The position numbers and the translations under genes were made by a program. The notes beneath the pieces were generated by a model, which was given only the letters and a program-made list of their open reading frames with translations, ran no database searches and was not told where the DNA came from. This document shows positions 1-9,490 of a DNA stretch of 57,805 bases, one piece after another (position 1 is the stretch's first letter; each line of letters starts with the position of its first letter). This stretch comes from Candidatus Colivivens caballi (GTDB lineage: Bacteria; Bacteroidota; Bacteroidia; Bacteroidales; Bacteroidaceae), in the NCBI GenBank assembly GCA_018065565.1, contig JAGHSZ010000075.1:1-57805 (forward strand). Reading direction: 5' to 3'.

Positions 1-170
1 ATTCGTAGGGACGAAACTCCTTTGTCGGCATAAACGCCGAGTCGTCGCAAACCTCATGACATTCAGTCATTCGGTCGTGCAAGTTGAGCTTGCGAAACTT
101 GAGTTAGTCTATAACCCATTTAATTAAAGGCAGCAACCATAAATAATTTAAGCAACCATATATATTTAAG

Positions 171-201
171 GAGGGCACACCGTTAATAACGATGTGCCCT
201 C
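171..201 (-). terminator. Hairpin downstream of rpmH
   Basis: GAGGGCACA (171-179) pairs with TGTGCCCTC (193-201) around a short loop. It lies 62 bp past the rpmH stop and probably ends that transcript, although the T-richer flank is on the plus side, so it may be bidirectional or processed. Bases 1-170 hold no gene I can support; they contain short direct repeats (gcaaccata twice near 131-160). Confidence 0.5.
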
Positions 202-262
202 GATACTTTTGTTTTCAAGCAATTCTTACTGCAATGCACTGAGGCAATGCTAAGTGTCTGGA

Positions 263-418
263 TTATTTACCGTGGTTCTCGCTTGAAACGGTAAGAGACT
301 TGCGGCCCTTCTTGCGACGCATGCTGAGTACACGACGACCATTCTTAGTAGTCATACGCTGACGGAAACCGTGCTTGTTGATTCTCTTACGGTTGTGTGG
401 TTGAAATGTTCTTTTCAT
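263..418 (-). CDS. rpmH: 50S ribosomal protein L34
   Basis: A 51-residue, very basic protein read on the minus strand, starting [12 protein letters not shown] and containing HGFRQRM and [12 protein letters not shown], which are diagnostic of L34 of the large ribosomal subunit. It is short but full length for the family. It is divergent from efp, and a good Bacteroidetes promoter lies at 538-568. In many bacteria rpmH sits beside rnpA and dnaA; here rnpA and yidD lie about 39 kb away and dnaA is not in the window. Confidence 0.97.
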   Translation of the reverse strand: MKRTFQPHNRKRINKHGFRQRMTTKNGRRVLSMRRKKGRKSLTVSSENHGK

Positions 419-537
419 TGTCTTATAATTTATTAATGTTGATTATTCTTCAGAAAGTCGATTATTTGTCTGCTTTATCAATGCCTTTATCAATACAAAA
501 AGTGTTGCGTTGACCTTTTGAGTCCACAAACAGCGTG

Positions 538-568
538 CAAAATTAGTGAAATTAAATAAATTGACAAA
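538..568 (-). promoter_or_regulatory. Promoter of rpmH
   Basis: On the minus strand TAATTTTG (538-545) fits the Bacteroidetes -7 box TAnnTTTG, and TTTG (565-568) fits the -33 box with a 19-bp spacer. Transcription would start near 531, giving a leader of about 110 nt before rpmH. Confidence 0.7.
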
Positions 569-595
569 AGATTTGACTGTTTTTCCTTATCTTTT

Positions 596-626
596 TTTGT
601 ATTTTGATGAAAAACCACTAATTTTG
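596..626 (+). promoter_or_regulatory. Promoter of efp
   Basis: TTTG (596-599), a 19-bp spacer and TAATTTTG (619-626) match the Bacteroidetes -33/-7 consensus. It is back to back with the rpmH promoter, with the two -33 boxes 27 bp apart. The predicted efp leader is about 90 nt. Confidence 0.7.
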
Positions 627-722
627 CACTCGATTTGACATAAACAGAAAGCGAAAGTCGAATCAATATGGAAGAAAATTATAATATCAGTAGTAATAAT
701 TAATTAAAGTAAATCACACATT

Positions 723-1283
723 ATGTTAGCAGGTGATATTAAAAAGAATGTATGCTTACGCATTGATGGTCGTATTTATGTCGTAATCGACTTCCTTCAC
801 ATCAAGCCAGGTAAGGGTAACACAGTTATGAGAACTAAACTTCGCGATGTTGCAGACGGCCGCGTACTCGAACGCACATGGATCGTCAGCGCTAAGCTTG
901 AAGAATGTCAGGTTGACCACCGTCAGTTCCAGTATCTTTATAAGGAAGGTACAGACCTCGTATTCATGAACAACGAGACTTTTGAGCAGGTCAACATCCC
1001 AGCAGACTTCATCGAAGGTGTTCAGTTCTTGAAGGAAGGTGACAGTGTACAGGTATGTATCGATGCAGCTACAGATGCAATCCTCACTGCTGAAATTCCA
1101 GTTAAGACTGTTCTTCAGGTTACTTACACTGAACCTGGACTGAAAGGTGATACTGCAACTAACGCAACTAAGCCAGCAACTCTTGAAACTGGTGCTGAAG
1201 TTCGTGTTCCTCTGTTCATCAACGAAGGCGACTTCATCGAAATTGACACTCGCGACGGCAGTTATGTAACTCGCAAGTCATAA
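723..1283 (+). CDS. efp: Elongation factor P
   Basis: A 186-residue protein of standard EF-P length that enters the ribosomal E site and relieves stalling at polyproline stretches. The N-terminal KOW-like domain (about 1-65) carries the tip loop KPGKGN, with Lys31 at the position of the modified lysine of E. coli EF-P. The two OB domains follow, ending in the usual C-terminal block with GDFIEIDTRDGSYV. No EpmA/EpmB or EarP gene is nearby, so the tip modification cannot be inferred. It is monocistronic, with its own promoter and terminator. Confidence 0.97.
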   Translation: MLAGDIKKNVCLRIDGRIYVVIDFLHIKPGKGNTVMRTKLRDVADGRVLERTWIVSAKLEECQVDHRQFQYLYKEGTDLVFMNNETFEQVNIPADFIEGVQFLKEGDSVQVCIDAATDAILTAEIPVKTVLQVTYTEPGLKGDTATNATKPATLETGAEVRVPLFINEGDFIEIDTRDGSYVTRKS

Positions 1284-1410
1284 GTCAGAACATAACATAT
1301 TCATACATAATTCAGGTATTATTTGAGTTTATTTCAATGAATTCTCTGATGTTGTTCAGGGTTTATTCAGATTTATGCCAATAATAATTCTGATATTGTT
1401 TAGTAACTAA

Positions 1411-1455
1411 AAATGGAGCAAGACATCGTTTTTCGATTGTCTTGCTCCATTTTTT
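1411..1455 (+). terminator. Rho-independent terminator after efp
   Basis: A 15-bp stem between 1411-1425 and 1438-1452 (core GGAGCAAGACA / TGTCTTGCTCC) is followed by further Ts. An A-run on the left could also let it act for the convergent dnaE transcript. Confidence 0.88.
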
Positions 1456-1569
1456 GTAAAAAAGCAGTCAGGAGACAGAAGTTAAGCAGGATAGATACGG
1501 CTGAATATGCAAATCAACTGCGATTTGCTTGATTCTATTTTCAGCTGCGGTTTCATAATATGTACTTCA

Positions 1570-4500
1570 TCAGTCATTCACTGCAATCTTCATATAGTCA
1601 GAGCGTGCTTCTACATAGTCGAACATGCTGCGGTGTGGTTCGATGTGTATGGTGCGTGAGCGCAGAGGCAGTGTGCGTCCGTCGGGCAGAGCAAATTTCA
1701 GCACAATTGGAGTACTGCCTGGATGACGGTGAATGAGTTCAATCAAGTCGTCGGACATCTCAGAATCGAAGAAGTTGTAGTTGATGATGATTGAGAGGTG
1801 TTTCACCAGTGTGTCCTTGACCTCTGGCATCAGTTCAACGCTCTGAATTGCAAGATCCTTGCGTGCAGAATTATATTTATATGACTCGACTCTTGCCTTG
1901 ACAAAGACGCAGGTGTTGACAGTAAAACTGTTTTGCAGTTCCTGCCACTGCTTTCCAAAGATGGCAAGCCGGTATGACCCGCTGTAATCTTCGAGGGTGA
2001 CGAATCCGCATGGATTACCTTTTTTCGTGATGCTGGACTTGACTTCATTGACCATTCCGCCGAAGGTAATCTGACTGATGCTTGCAAGCGATTCGAGGTC
2101 GTCGAGTTGTTTGACGCGTGTGTTGCACACATATTTGAGTATGACTTCGTAGTCGTCGAGTGGATGTGCAGAAAGATAGATGCCAACGAGATTGCGCTCT
2201 CGGTTGAGTCGGTCCATGTTTCCCCATAGTTCCACATCTTTTGGCAGTTCAGGATGTACGGTGCTGATTTCCATTGCTCCGAAGAGGCCACCCTGTGCTT
2301 CTGCCTTGTCGGCCTGATAGCGGTTGCCATAGCGCACCAGTACATCGAGGAATGTTTCGTTTGGTCCGGTTGGTGCGAAATATGTCTCGCGTGGGAGTCC
2401 GAATGAATCGAAAGCACCAGCAAGTGCAAGACATTCCAGGTTTTTTCGGTTGCATGATGTGAGGTTCACACGCTCCACGAGATCGAAAATGTCCTTGTAG
2501 TCACCGTTTTTCTTGCGTTCGGTGATGATGGTTTCTACGGCTCCACCGCCCACTCCCTTGATGGCAGCCATTCCGAAACGGATGTCGCCATAGTGGTTGA
2601 CCGAGAATTTCAGGTTACTTTCGTTGATGTCAGGTCCGAGTGTATTGATTCCGATGGACTTGCATTCGTCCATCAGTTTTGTGATTTCCTTGATGTCAGC
2701 AAGGCTTCGGCTCATCACGGCTGCCATCCACTGTGCAGGATAGTTTGCCTTGACATATGCAGTCTGGAATGCAACCCAAGAGTAGCATGTGGCATGACTC
2801 TTGTTGAATGCATAGGATGCAAATTTTTCCCAGTCAGCCCATATTTTTTCGAGGACAGCCTCGTCGTGTCCGTTCTTCTTTCCACCTTCAAGAAACTTTG
2901 GATGCAGTTTGTCCAGTTTGTCTTTCTGCTTCTTACCCATTGCCTTGCGCAGGGTGTCGCTCTCGCCTCGGGTGAAATTGGCAAGGAGTCGGCTGAGGAG
3001 CATCACTTGTTCCTGATAGACAGTAATGCCGTAGGTGTCCTTGAGGTATCGCTCCATCACATCGATGTCGTACTTGATGGGCTGTCGTCCGAGTTTTCGG
3101 TCGATGAAGTCTGGAATGTAGTCCATAGGTCCCGGGCGGTAAAGTGCATTCATGGCAATGAGGTCCTCGAATGCATGTGGTTGCAGTTCACGAAGATATT
3201 TCTGCATTCCGGGTGATTCAAACTGGAATGTGCCGATGGTTCGTCCGTCGCAGTAGAGCTGGTAGGTTGATGGGTCTTCGATGTTGATGAAGTCCACATC
3301 GAGTTCGATGCCGAGACTTTCGCGTATGTTGTTCACAGCCTCCTTGAGTTGTGAGAGGGTTTTTAGTCCGAGGAAGTCCATCTTGATAAGACCCGTCTCC
3401 TCGATTACATGACCATCGTACTGTGTGCAGTTCACCTTCTCGTGAGTGTCCTTGTCCTCGGCTGTGCTGACAGGCACCCAGTCGGTGATGTCGTCGCGGC
3501 AGATGATGGTGCCACATGCATGAACACCAGTATTGCGCACATTATTTTCGAGCATCTGTGCATAGCGTATAGTGGTACGCAGTGAGTCATCGGGCGATGT
3601 TGAAGCGTCTTTGAGTTCAGGTACACAGGCAATGGCATTTTTCAGGTTCATCTTGCGAGGCTTGCCATTTTCGTCGTCAGGCAGTTTGTCAGGAATTGCC
3701 TTGCAGATGGCATCGACCGTAGCAAGAGGTATCTTCTGTACTCGTGCCACATCCTTGATGGCGAGTTTGGTGGCCATCGTACCGTATGTTATGATGTGAG
3801 CCACCTTCTCGGCTCCATATTTTTCTGTAATCCAGCGAAGCACCTTGCCTCGTCCGTCATCATCGAAATCGACATCGATATCAGGCAAACTGATTCGGTC
3901 AGGGTTAAGGAATCGCTCGAACAGCAAGTCGTACTTGATAGGGTCAACCTTTGTGATTTCCAGACAGTAAGCCACGGCACTGCCGGCAGCACTGCCTCGT
4001 CCAGGTCCGACCCACACTCCGAGTTTTTCGCGAGCAGCACGGATGTAGTCCTGCACAATGAGGAAGTAGCCAGGGAAGCCCATGGTCTTCATGACATGGA
4101 GTTCAAATTTGAGCTGCTTCACCACATCCTCAGGCACTGGGTCGCCATAGTATTTCTTGGCCCCCTCGAAGGTCAGTTTTTCAAGATAGTCGGCTTCAAA
4201 CTTGATTCGGTAGAGTTTGTCGTAGCCTCCCATCTTGCTGATTTTCTTCAATCCATCCTCCTCACTCATGATGACATTGCCGTTTTCGTCGCGTGTGAAT
4301 TCATCAAACAGTTCTTGTTCAGTGATGCGCTGGCGGTATTCTTCCTCTGTTCCGAATTCCTTCGGAATGTCGAAGTTTGGCATGATAGGCGAGTGGTCGA
4401 TGGTGTAGGTCTCAACCTTGTCGAGGATTTCCAGTGTGTTAGTCAGAGCCTCGGGTATGTCGGCAAACACAGCATTCATTTCCTCGCGTGTCTTCATCCA

Positions 4501-5280
4501 TTCCTGCTTGGAATAGAGCATTCGCGAAGGGTCGTCAAGGTCCTTGCCTGTGCTGACACAAAGCAGTCGGTCGTGGGCTTCGGCATTGTCCTCATCTACG
4601 AAGTGTACATCGTTGGTACACACCAGTTTGATGTTGTACTTGCGTGCCAGTTCGATGATTACCTCGTTGGCTTTCTGTTGAAGTGGGAATGTCTCGCGGT
4701 TGGCCTTCTGCATCGGATTTTTTACCTCGTGCCGTTGGAGTTCAAGGTAGTAGTCATCGCCAAAGATGCCCTTGAACCACTTGACAGCCTCTTCTGCCTT
4801 GTCGTTCTGGTCACGCAGAATGTAGTAAGGCACCTCGCCACCGATACATGCCGAGCAGCAAATGATGCCCTCGTGGTATTTCTCAATCTCGCTGTGGTCG
4901 GTTCGTGGTCGTGAATAGAATCCTTCGGTCCATGCATGACTGACGAGTTTCACCAGATTGTGATACCCCTTTTCATTCTTTGCCAGCAGGATAAGGTGCC
5001 AGCCGCTGCTGTCAATCTTCTCTTCCTTGATGTGACGACCACGACGCGCACAATAGACTTCACAACCAAAGATAGGCTTGAAGTCGAGGTCGGGGTTCTT
5101 GCCTTTCAACTTGTTGTAGTAGTTGAAAAACTCCTTGATGCCAAACATGTTACCGTGGTCGGTGATGGCAAGTCCGCGTTGTCCGTCATTTATGGCTTTG
5201 TCAACCAGTTTCTGCACACTGGCCTGTCCGTCAAGGATGGAATACTGTGTGTGTACATGTAGGTGAATGAAGTCCTGCAT
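1570..5280 (-). CDS. dnaE: DNA polymerase III alpha subunit
   Basis: A 1236-residue replicative polymerase. The N-terminal PHP domain begins HLHVHTQYSILDG and has the ITDHGNM motif. The palm has GPGRGSAAGS (about residue 430) and the catalytic PDIDVDF (about 465). Tandem helix-hairpin-helix motifs and an OB-fold region (about 1020-1100, ITFGGMVNEV) complete a DnaE1-type protein. Length and domain order are normal for Bacteroidetes DnaE. The ATG at 5280 begins directly with the PHP motif. The proofreading exonuclease is separate; a DnaQ-like gene lies at 8714-9490 next to dnaN. Confidence 0.97.
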   Translation of the reverse strand: MQDFIHLHVHTQYSILDGQASVQKLVDKAINDGQRGLAITDHGNMFGIKEFFNYYNKLKGKNPDLDFKPIFGCEVYCARRGRHIKEEKIDSSGWHLILLAKNEKGYHNLVKLVSHAWTEGFYSRPRTDHSEIEKYHEGIICCSACIGGEVPYYILRDQNDKAEEAVKWFKGIFGDDYYLELQRHEVKNPMQKANRETFPLQQKANEVIIELARKYNIKLVCTNDVHFVDEDNAEAHDRLLCVSTGKDLDDPSRMLYSKQEWMKTREEMNAVFADIPEALTNTLEILDKVETYTIDHSPIMPNFDIPKEFGTEEEYRQRITEQELFDEFTRDENGNVIMSEEDGLKKISKMGGYDKLYRIKFEADYLEKLTFEGAKKYYGDPVPEDVVKQLKFELHVMKTMGFPGYFLIVQDYIRAAREKLGVWVGPGRGSAAGSAVAYCLEITKVDPIKYDLLFERFLNPDRISLPDIDVDFDDDGRGKVLRWITEKYGAEKVAHIITYGTMATKLAIKDVARVQKIPLATVDAICKAIPDKLPDDENGKPRKMNLKNAIACVPELKDASTSPDDSLRTTIRYAQMLENNVRNTGVHACGTIICRDDITDWVPVSTAEDKDTHEKVNCTQYDGHVIEETGLIKMDFLGLKTLSQLKEAVNNIRESLGIELDVDFINIEDPSTYQLYCDGRTIGTFQFESPGMQKYLRELQPHAFEDLIAMNALYRPGPMDYIPDFIDRKLGRQPIKYDIDVMERYLKDTYGITVYQEQVMLLSRLLANFTRGESDTLRKAMGKKQKDKLDKLHPKFLEGGKKNGHDEAVLEKIWADWEKFASYAFNKSHATCYSWVAFQTAYVKANYPAQWMAAVMSRSLADIKEITKLMDECKSIGINTLGPDINESNLKFSVNHYGDIRFGMAAIKGVGGGAVETIITERKKNGDYKDIFDLVERVNLTSCNRKNLECLALAGAFDSFGLPRETYFAPTGPNETFLDVLVRYGNRYQADKAEAQGGLFGAMEISTVHPELPKDVELWGNMDRLNRERNLVGIYLSAHPLDDYEVILKYVCNTRVKQLDDLESLASISQITFGGMVNEVKSSITKKGNPCGFVTLEDYSGSYRLAIFGKQWQELQNSFTVNTCVFVKARVESYKYNSARKDLAIQSVELMPEVKDTLVKHLSIIINYNFFDSEMSDDLIELIHRHPGSTPIVLKFALPDGRTLPLRSRTIHIEPHRSMFDYVEARSDYMKIAVND

Positions 5281-5384
5281 ATCAGAAAGAAGAGATTAGA
5301 AAGATAAATTCGTTTTGTTTTCAGAGGCATGTTCTGCCTTGGAAGTGTGTATGAATTGGTGAAAAAAGGAGTGTGGAAAGGTGA

Positions 5385-5795
5385 TCAGAATTCCACTACA
5401 CGGCTGCCGTTGTCGAGTTCCTTGATGCTGACCTTGACAGTCTCATCGGGCAGATATTCGCCGATGAGTTCAGGCCACTCCATGAAACACAGACAGTCGC
5501 TGCCTATATAATCCTCAAAACCGATGTCCATCACCTCTGCCGGTTTCTTGATGCGGTAGAAGTCAAAGTGATAGATTGGTTGTTCCTCGCCATCGAGGTA
5601 TTCATTGACGATGGCAAATGTGGGCGAATTGATGACATCTGTCACACCAAGATGCTCACACACAGCCTTGATGAATGTAGTCTTGCCAGCACCCATCTTG
5701 CCATAGAACGCAAACAGGCGATTGTCGCCCATCTCATTTATAAACTGCTGAGCAGCCTCTCCTATCTGTTCAAGAGAGTCAATCTGAATAATCAT
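5385..5795 (-). CDS. tsaE: tRNA threonylcarbamoyladenosine biosynthesis ATPase TsaE
   Basis: A P-loop ATPase of about 136 residues, the usual TsaE size, which works with TsaB and TsaD in making t6A37 on ANN-decoding tRNAs. The Walker A motif is GKMGAGKTT; the family signatures NSPTF, HFDFYR and EWPE follow. The open frame reaches a GTG at 5822, but the ATG at 5795 begins with the conserved start of the domain, so I use it. A likely -7 box (TAACTTTG, complement of 5825-5832) lies just upstream. The gap 5823-6017 shows nothing else. Confidence 0.93.
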   Translation of the reverse strand: MIIQIDSLEQIGEAAQQFINEMGDNRLFAFYGKMGAGKTTFIKAVCEHLGVTDVINSPTFAIVNEYLDGEEQPIYHFDFYRIKKPAEVMDIGFEDYIGSDCLCFMEWPELIGEYLPDETVKVSIKELDNGSRVVEF

Positions 5796-6017
5796 AGTCG
5801 TAAGTACGGATGTTAATTTCACCGCAAAGTTAGTAAATATTTAGGCAATGATGAAGCAGTTAATAAAAAATAATTGAAAATATAGTCTGAATGAACTACA
5901 TTATCTTACCTTATATAAAATTGACGTCGGTCGCACGACCACACATTGATGCCATTATGTGAAGTAAACAGAATCCGAACCGGCCGGAAAAGAAATCAAC
6001 TTGCTATGACAATGTTC

Positions 6018-6767
6018 TTATTGCATCATCCGTGTACCATCGCAATTAGGATAATCAGTACATCCCCAGAACTGTTCGCCCTGTCGCGCACCTTTCTTAA
6101 TGGTGCGCAAGCGCATTGGTGCTCCGCACTTTGGGCAATGTGGTGCTCCCTCGGTCGTTGCTTTTTCCTTGATGGTGGCAAGACGCTCCAGAGTCATATT
6201 TTCAGTGAATCCACCTTCTTCCTTGAAGTCACCGATGCGTTTAGTAATCTGCGAAGTGACCAACTGCTTCACTCGTTCACACAACACCACCAATACGCAC
6301 GCCGAATGGATGGAGTCGTCCGTACGGAGCAAAGTGGCAAAGCGTGTGTATTCAGCAATGATATATTCGCTGATTTCCGCCAGATAATCCTGTGTAAGTG
6401 TCGGTGCATCCTGGAACTGATAGTTTCGTACCTCCAAATACCGTGGATTGTTGTTGTGCCACATAGTTGCGCCATGACGCATAATCCAATTTAGGAAATC
6501 ACCCTCAAGTTCACTGACGCTGGCACGCGCCACATCCAACAACCGTAATTCCGTCTCGTAACTTGTTTGGTGGCGTGAAGAACCCTCAGCGATATTGGCA
6601 GGCACGGTGCGAGCCGCCATCTCCATTTGGTCACGTAGTCGTCCACACGGATCAATCTTGTAATCGACGAAACGCTTACAAAAACTCTGGGTGGCAATCT
6701 GAAGGATATTAGATAACCGCCAAGAAAGTAGGGACATATAACCATTGACGGAGTGAATGTTAATCAT
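6018..6767 (-). CDS. Four helix bundle protein with C-terminal topoisomerase-type zinc finger
   Basis: A 249-residue protein. The first 130 residues match the S23-like four-helix-bundle family, with the signature RTVPANIAEGSSR. The C-terminus has a four-cysteine finger, CPKCG ... GCTDYPNC, of the type found at the end of bacterial DNA topoisomerase I. This fusion is annotated in Bacteroidales as a 'four helix bundle suffix domain' protein. Its function is unknown; the finger suggests DNA or RNA binding. It starts at the ATG at 6767, close to the YATCGARW array on its 5' side. Confidence 0.8.
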   Translation of the reverse strand: MINIHSVNGYMSLLSWRLSNILQIATQSFCKRFVDYKIDPCGRLRDQMEMAARTVPANIAEGSSRHQTSYETELRLLDVARASVSELEGDFLNWIMRHGATMWHNNNPRYLEVRNYQFQDAPTLTQDYLAEISEYIIAEYTRFATLLRTDDSIHSACVLVVLCERVKQLVTSQITKRIGDFKEEGGFTENMTLERLATIKEKATTEGAPHCPKCGAPMRLRTIKKGARQGEQFWGCTDYPNCDGTRMMQ

Positions 6768-6815
6768 CGGATAGGGATTTGAGTGAATAAATCAGAAATT
6801 GGTGAGATGGCGAAG

Positions 6816-6903
6816 CATCGAGTCATCGAATTATCGAGTCATCGAATTATCGAAACATCGAGTTATCGAATTATCGAGTCATCGAATTATCGAAATTTCG
6901 AAG
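6816..6903. repeat. Tandem array of eleven 8-bp YATCGARW units
   Basis: Read on the plus strand, the stretch divides into eleven consecutive octamers (catcgagt, catcgaat, tatcgagt, tatcgaaa and so on), each with the TCGA core at the same place. The period is exactly 8 bp for 88 bp. It lies in the gap between the divergent genes at 6018-6767 and the 3' end of 6979-7383. No coding role is likely. Confidence 0.9.
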
Positions 6904-6978
6904 CATACTCTGATGCAAACAGTTCCCGAACGGCTAATAGTCATTCAGGAACTGTTCTTTATTATTCAATCTGGCAGG

Positions 6979-7383
6979 TTAGAATGGAAGATCCTCAGTT
7001 GAGTCCTGTGCCTCGAATGCAGGTGCAGCGGCAGGAGCAGCTGCTGCTGTAGATGCTGGAGCCATTGGAGAAGCAGGTGCAGCGACAGGTGCGGCAGCAG
7101 CCAGTTCTTCAGCATTGTGGTCAATGCGATAAGCACGGATGTCGTTGAACCATCTGCCTTGATACTCACGGGCATTTACATCAAAATAAACCTTGATAAC
7201 CTCACCCATCTGTATGTTGAACATATTGATTTTGTCTTCACCAAACACATTGAAAACCATACGGCGTGGATACTGCTCATTAGTTTCAATCACATAGTCC
7301 TGCATTTTCCAAGGATTACCTGTTGACTTACTCACACCACTGCGTGCCTCAAGCACAGCAATTACTTTTCCTATTAATTCCAT
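6979..7383 (-). CDS. DUF3127 OB-like protein with SSB-like acidic tail
   Basis: A 134-residue protein. Residues 1-88 look like a DUF3127 domain (GKVIAVLEARSGVSKSTGNPW, MVFNVFGEDKI, REYQGRWFNDIRAYRI), which resembles the OB fold of single-strand binding protein. Residues 93-125 form an Ala/Pro-rich linker, and the chain ends DSTEDLPF. That tail resembles the SSB C-terminal tip (DDDIPF), through which SSB recruits DNA repair and replication enzymes. The gene is divergent from dnaN. Binding of single-stranded DNA is inferred from fold resemblance only. Confidence 0.82.
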   Translation of the reverse strand: MELIGKVIAVLEARSGVSKSTGNPWKMQDYVIETNEQYPRRMVFNVFGEDKINMFNIQMGEVIKVYFDVNAREYQGRWFNDIRAYRIDHNAEELAAAAPVAAPASPMAPASTAAAAPAAAPAFEAQDSTEDLPF

Positions 7384-7500
7384 TTTACTTCTTTTTGTTT
7401 TTATTTAGTACAATTACATTTCGAAAATTCAGTTTCATTCGAATTATTGTGCGAAATTACAACATTATTTGCAACAAATCTAATTTTCGTGTGATTTTTT

Positions 7501-7531
7501 TTCGTTCTTTGCAAAAGTATTTCTAACTTTG
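7501..7531 (+). promoter_or_regulatory. Promoter of dnaN
   Basis: TTCG (7501-7504, a TTTG variant at the end of a T-run), a 19-bp spacer and TAACTTTG (7524-7531). The leader to the dnaN ATG is about 40 nt. Confidence 0.65.
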
Positions 7532-7579
7532 TAGCAAAATAGTCTAAAACGACAACTAAAACTAAATAACCATACCTAT

Positions 7580-8704
7580 ATGAAGTTCAATATTTCAAGT
7601 ACAACTCTCTGCAATCGTCTGCAGACACTCAACAAAGTGATAGGTTCAAAGAATCCTCTGCCTATCCTCGACTGCATATTGTTCGACCTTCAGGACGGCA
7701 AACTCAGCATGACTGCATCCGACAGCGAAATCACCCTCATTTCAAACCTCGAGGTAGTCAACGCTGAAGGCAACGGCAAGTTTGCACTCAATGCCAATCA
7801 GATTATCAACGGACTGAAGGAAATATCTGACCAGCCTATCCTCATCTCAATCAATGAAGAGACTTTCGAGGTGGAAATCAAATACCAGAACGGTATGTGC
7901 AACTTCATCGGACAGAGCGGCGAGACATATCCACTGCCTACAACCATCAACGACGCAGCACAGTCAGTGGTCATCGATGCAGAAGTACTGCTCCAGGGCA
8001 TCACAAAGGCAGTGTTTGCAACTGCTGAAGACGAACTTCGTCCAGTGATGAACGGTATCTATTTCGACATTTCAACCGAAAGCATCACATTCGTTGCCAG
8101 CGACGGACACAAACTCGTGCGCGACCGCTTCTACAACACAAAAGGCGAGCAGGAGTCAGCATTCATCCTTCCAAAGAAGCCTGCAAAGACCCTCAAGGAC
8201 ATACTTGCACGCGAACAGGGAGAAGCAACCATCAAGTTCGACAACAACAACGCACAGATTTCAGTTGAAAACTACACACTCAACTGCCGTCTCATCGAAG
8301 GACGCTATCCAAACTACAACTCCGTAATTCCAAGCGACAACCCTTACAAGGTGAAGATTGACCGTCAGGCACTCATCGGAGCACTGCGCCGTGTACTCGT
8401 GTTTGCAAGCACCAGCACCAACCTCATCAAGCTCCGCATCAGCACCAACAACATCACAGCATCAGCACAGGACATCGACTATGCTAAGAAGGCGGAAGAA
8501 AATATCGTTTGCGAATACGACGGCAACCCAATGAACATCGGTTTCAAGGGCACATTCCTTGTTGACATACTCAACAGCATCAGTTCACAGGAAGTAGTAC
8601 TCGAACTCGCTGACCCAAGTCGCGCCGGAGTCATCATCCCTGCTGAACAGGAAAATCAGGAAGACCTCCTCATGCTGCTTATGCCAATGATGCTTAACGA
8701 CTAA
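7580..8704 (+). CDS. dnaN: DNA polymerase III beta sliding clamp
   Basis: A 374-residue protein with three repeated clamp domains. It begins MKFNISSTTLCNRLQTLNKVI and has NPLPILDCILF, the interdomain FVASDGHKLVRDR motif (about residue 175) and a C-terminal block ending LLMLLMPMMLND in place of the usual LVMPMRL. The clamp tethers polymerase and repair enzymes to DNA. It is followed after 9 bp by an exonuclease gene, probably in one transcript with coaC/coaB. dnaA is not adjacent. Confidence 0.97.
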   Translation: MKFNISSTTLCNRLQTLNKVIGSKNPLPILDCILFDLQDGKLSMTASDSEITLISNLEVVNAEGNGKFALNANQIINGLKEISDQPILISINEETFEVEIKYQNGMCNFIGQSGETYPLPTTINDAAQSVVIDAEVLLQGITKAVFATAEDELRPVMNGIYFDISTESITFVASDGHKLVRDRFYNTKGEQESAFILPKKPAKTLKDILAREQGEATIKFDNNNAQISVENYTLNCRLIEGRYPNYNSVIPSDNPYKVKIDRQALIGALRRVLVFASTSTNLIKLRISTNNITASAQDIDYAKKAEENIVCEYDGNPMNIGFKGTFLVDILNSISSQEVVLELADPSRAGVIIPAEQENQEDLLMLLMPMMLND

Positions 8705-8713
8705 ATCCAACAA

Positions 8714-9490
8714 ATGAAATTAAATTTAGAGCGACCAGTAGTCTTCTTCGACCTGGAAACCACAGGACTTGATGTAGCACAGGACCACATTGTGGAACTC
8801 TGCTACATCAAACTCTTTCCGAACGGCAACCGTGAGTCAAAGTCGATGAGAATCAAACCAGTCGATGCAAGTGGCAACCAGGTGCACATACCTGAAAAGA
8901 CCACTGCCATTCACGGCATCACAGACGATGATGTAGCCGACTGTCCTACATTCCGCGACATAGCACCCGAACTCCAGGCCACACTTGCCGACAGCGACCT
9001 CGCTGGCTACAATTCCAACCATTTCGACATACCATTGCTTGTCGAGGAATTTCTGCGACTGGGCATCAACATCGAACTGAGAGACAAACGCTTCGTCGAT
9101 GTGTGCGTCATCTTCAAGAAGATGGAACAGCGCACACTCTCAGCAGCCTACAAGTTCTATTGCAAGAAAAATCTGGAAAACGCCCATTCGGCACTCGCCG
9201 ACACCGAAGCCACAATCGATGTGCTCGAAGCACAACTCGACATGTATGCCGACACACTGAAAAACGACATCAGTTCGCTGGCAGAAATGTCAGTCACCGG
9301 ACGCAACATTGATTTCGCATCACGAATCGTGCTCAACGACCAGAATGTAGAAGTGTTCAACTTCGGCAAATACAAAGGTCAGCCTGTGAAAGAAGTGTTC
9401 CGACGCGACCCAGGCTATTACAGTTGGATCATGCAGGGTGACTTCCCACTCAACACAAAACAAGTCGTCAACCGAATCAAAATGTCATGA
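8714..9490 (+). CDS. DnaQ-like 3'-5' exonuclease
   Basis: A 258-residue DEDDh exonuclease. Exo I is FFDLETTGLD (about residue 11), Exo II is AGYNSNHFDIP (about 97), and Exo III includes HSALADTEAT with the catalytic His (about 157). Residues after 190 form a C-terminal region with FNFGKYKGQPV, as in PolC-like and epsilon-like exonucleases of Bacteroidetes. The position next to dnaN suggests proofreading or repair at the fork. Its stop overlaps the start of coaC by 4 bp (ATGA). Confidence 0.9.
   Translation: MKLNLERPVVFFDLETTGLDVAQDHIVELCYIKLFPNGNRESKSMRIKPVDASGNQVHIPEKTTAIHGITDDDVADCPTFRDIAPELQATLADSDLAGYNSNHFDIPLLVEEFLRLGINIELRDKRFVDVCVIFKKMEQRTLSAAYKFYCKKNLENAHSALADTEATIDVLEAQLDMYADTLKNDISSLAEMSVTGRNIDFASRIVLNDQNVEVFNFGKYKGQPVKEVFRRDPGYYSWIMQGDFPLNTKQVVNRIKMS

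Noticed and set aside
3796..4914. Long plus-strand frame (372 codons) opposite dnaE
   Set aside because: It is the antisense shadow of dnaE; the minus strand encodes clear polymerase motifs throughout.
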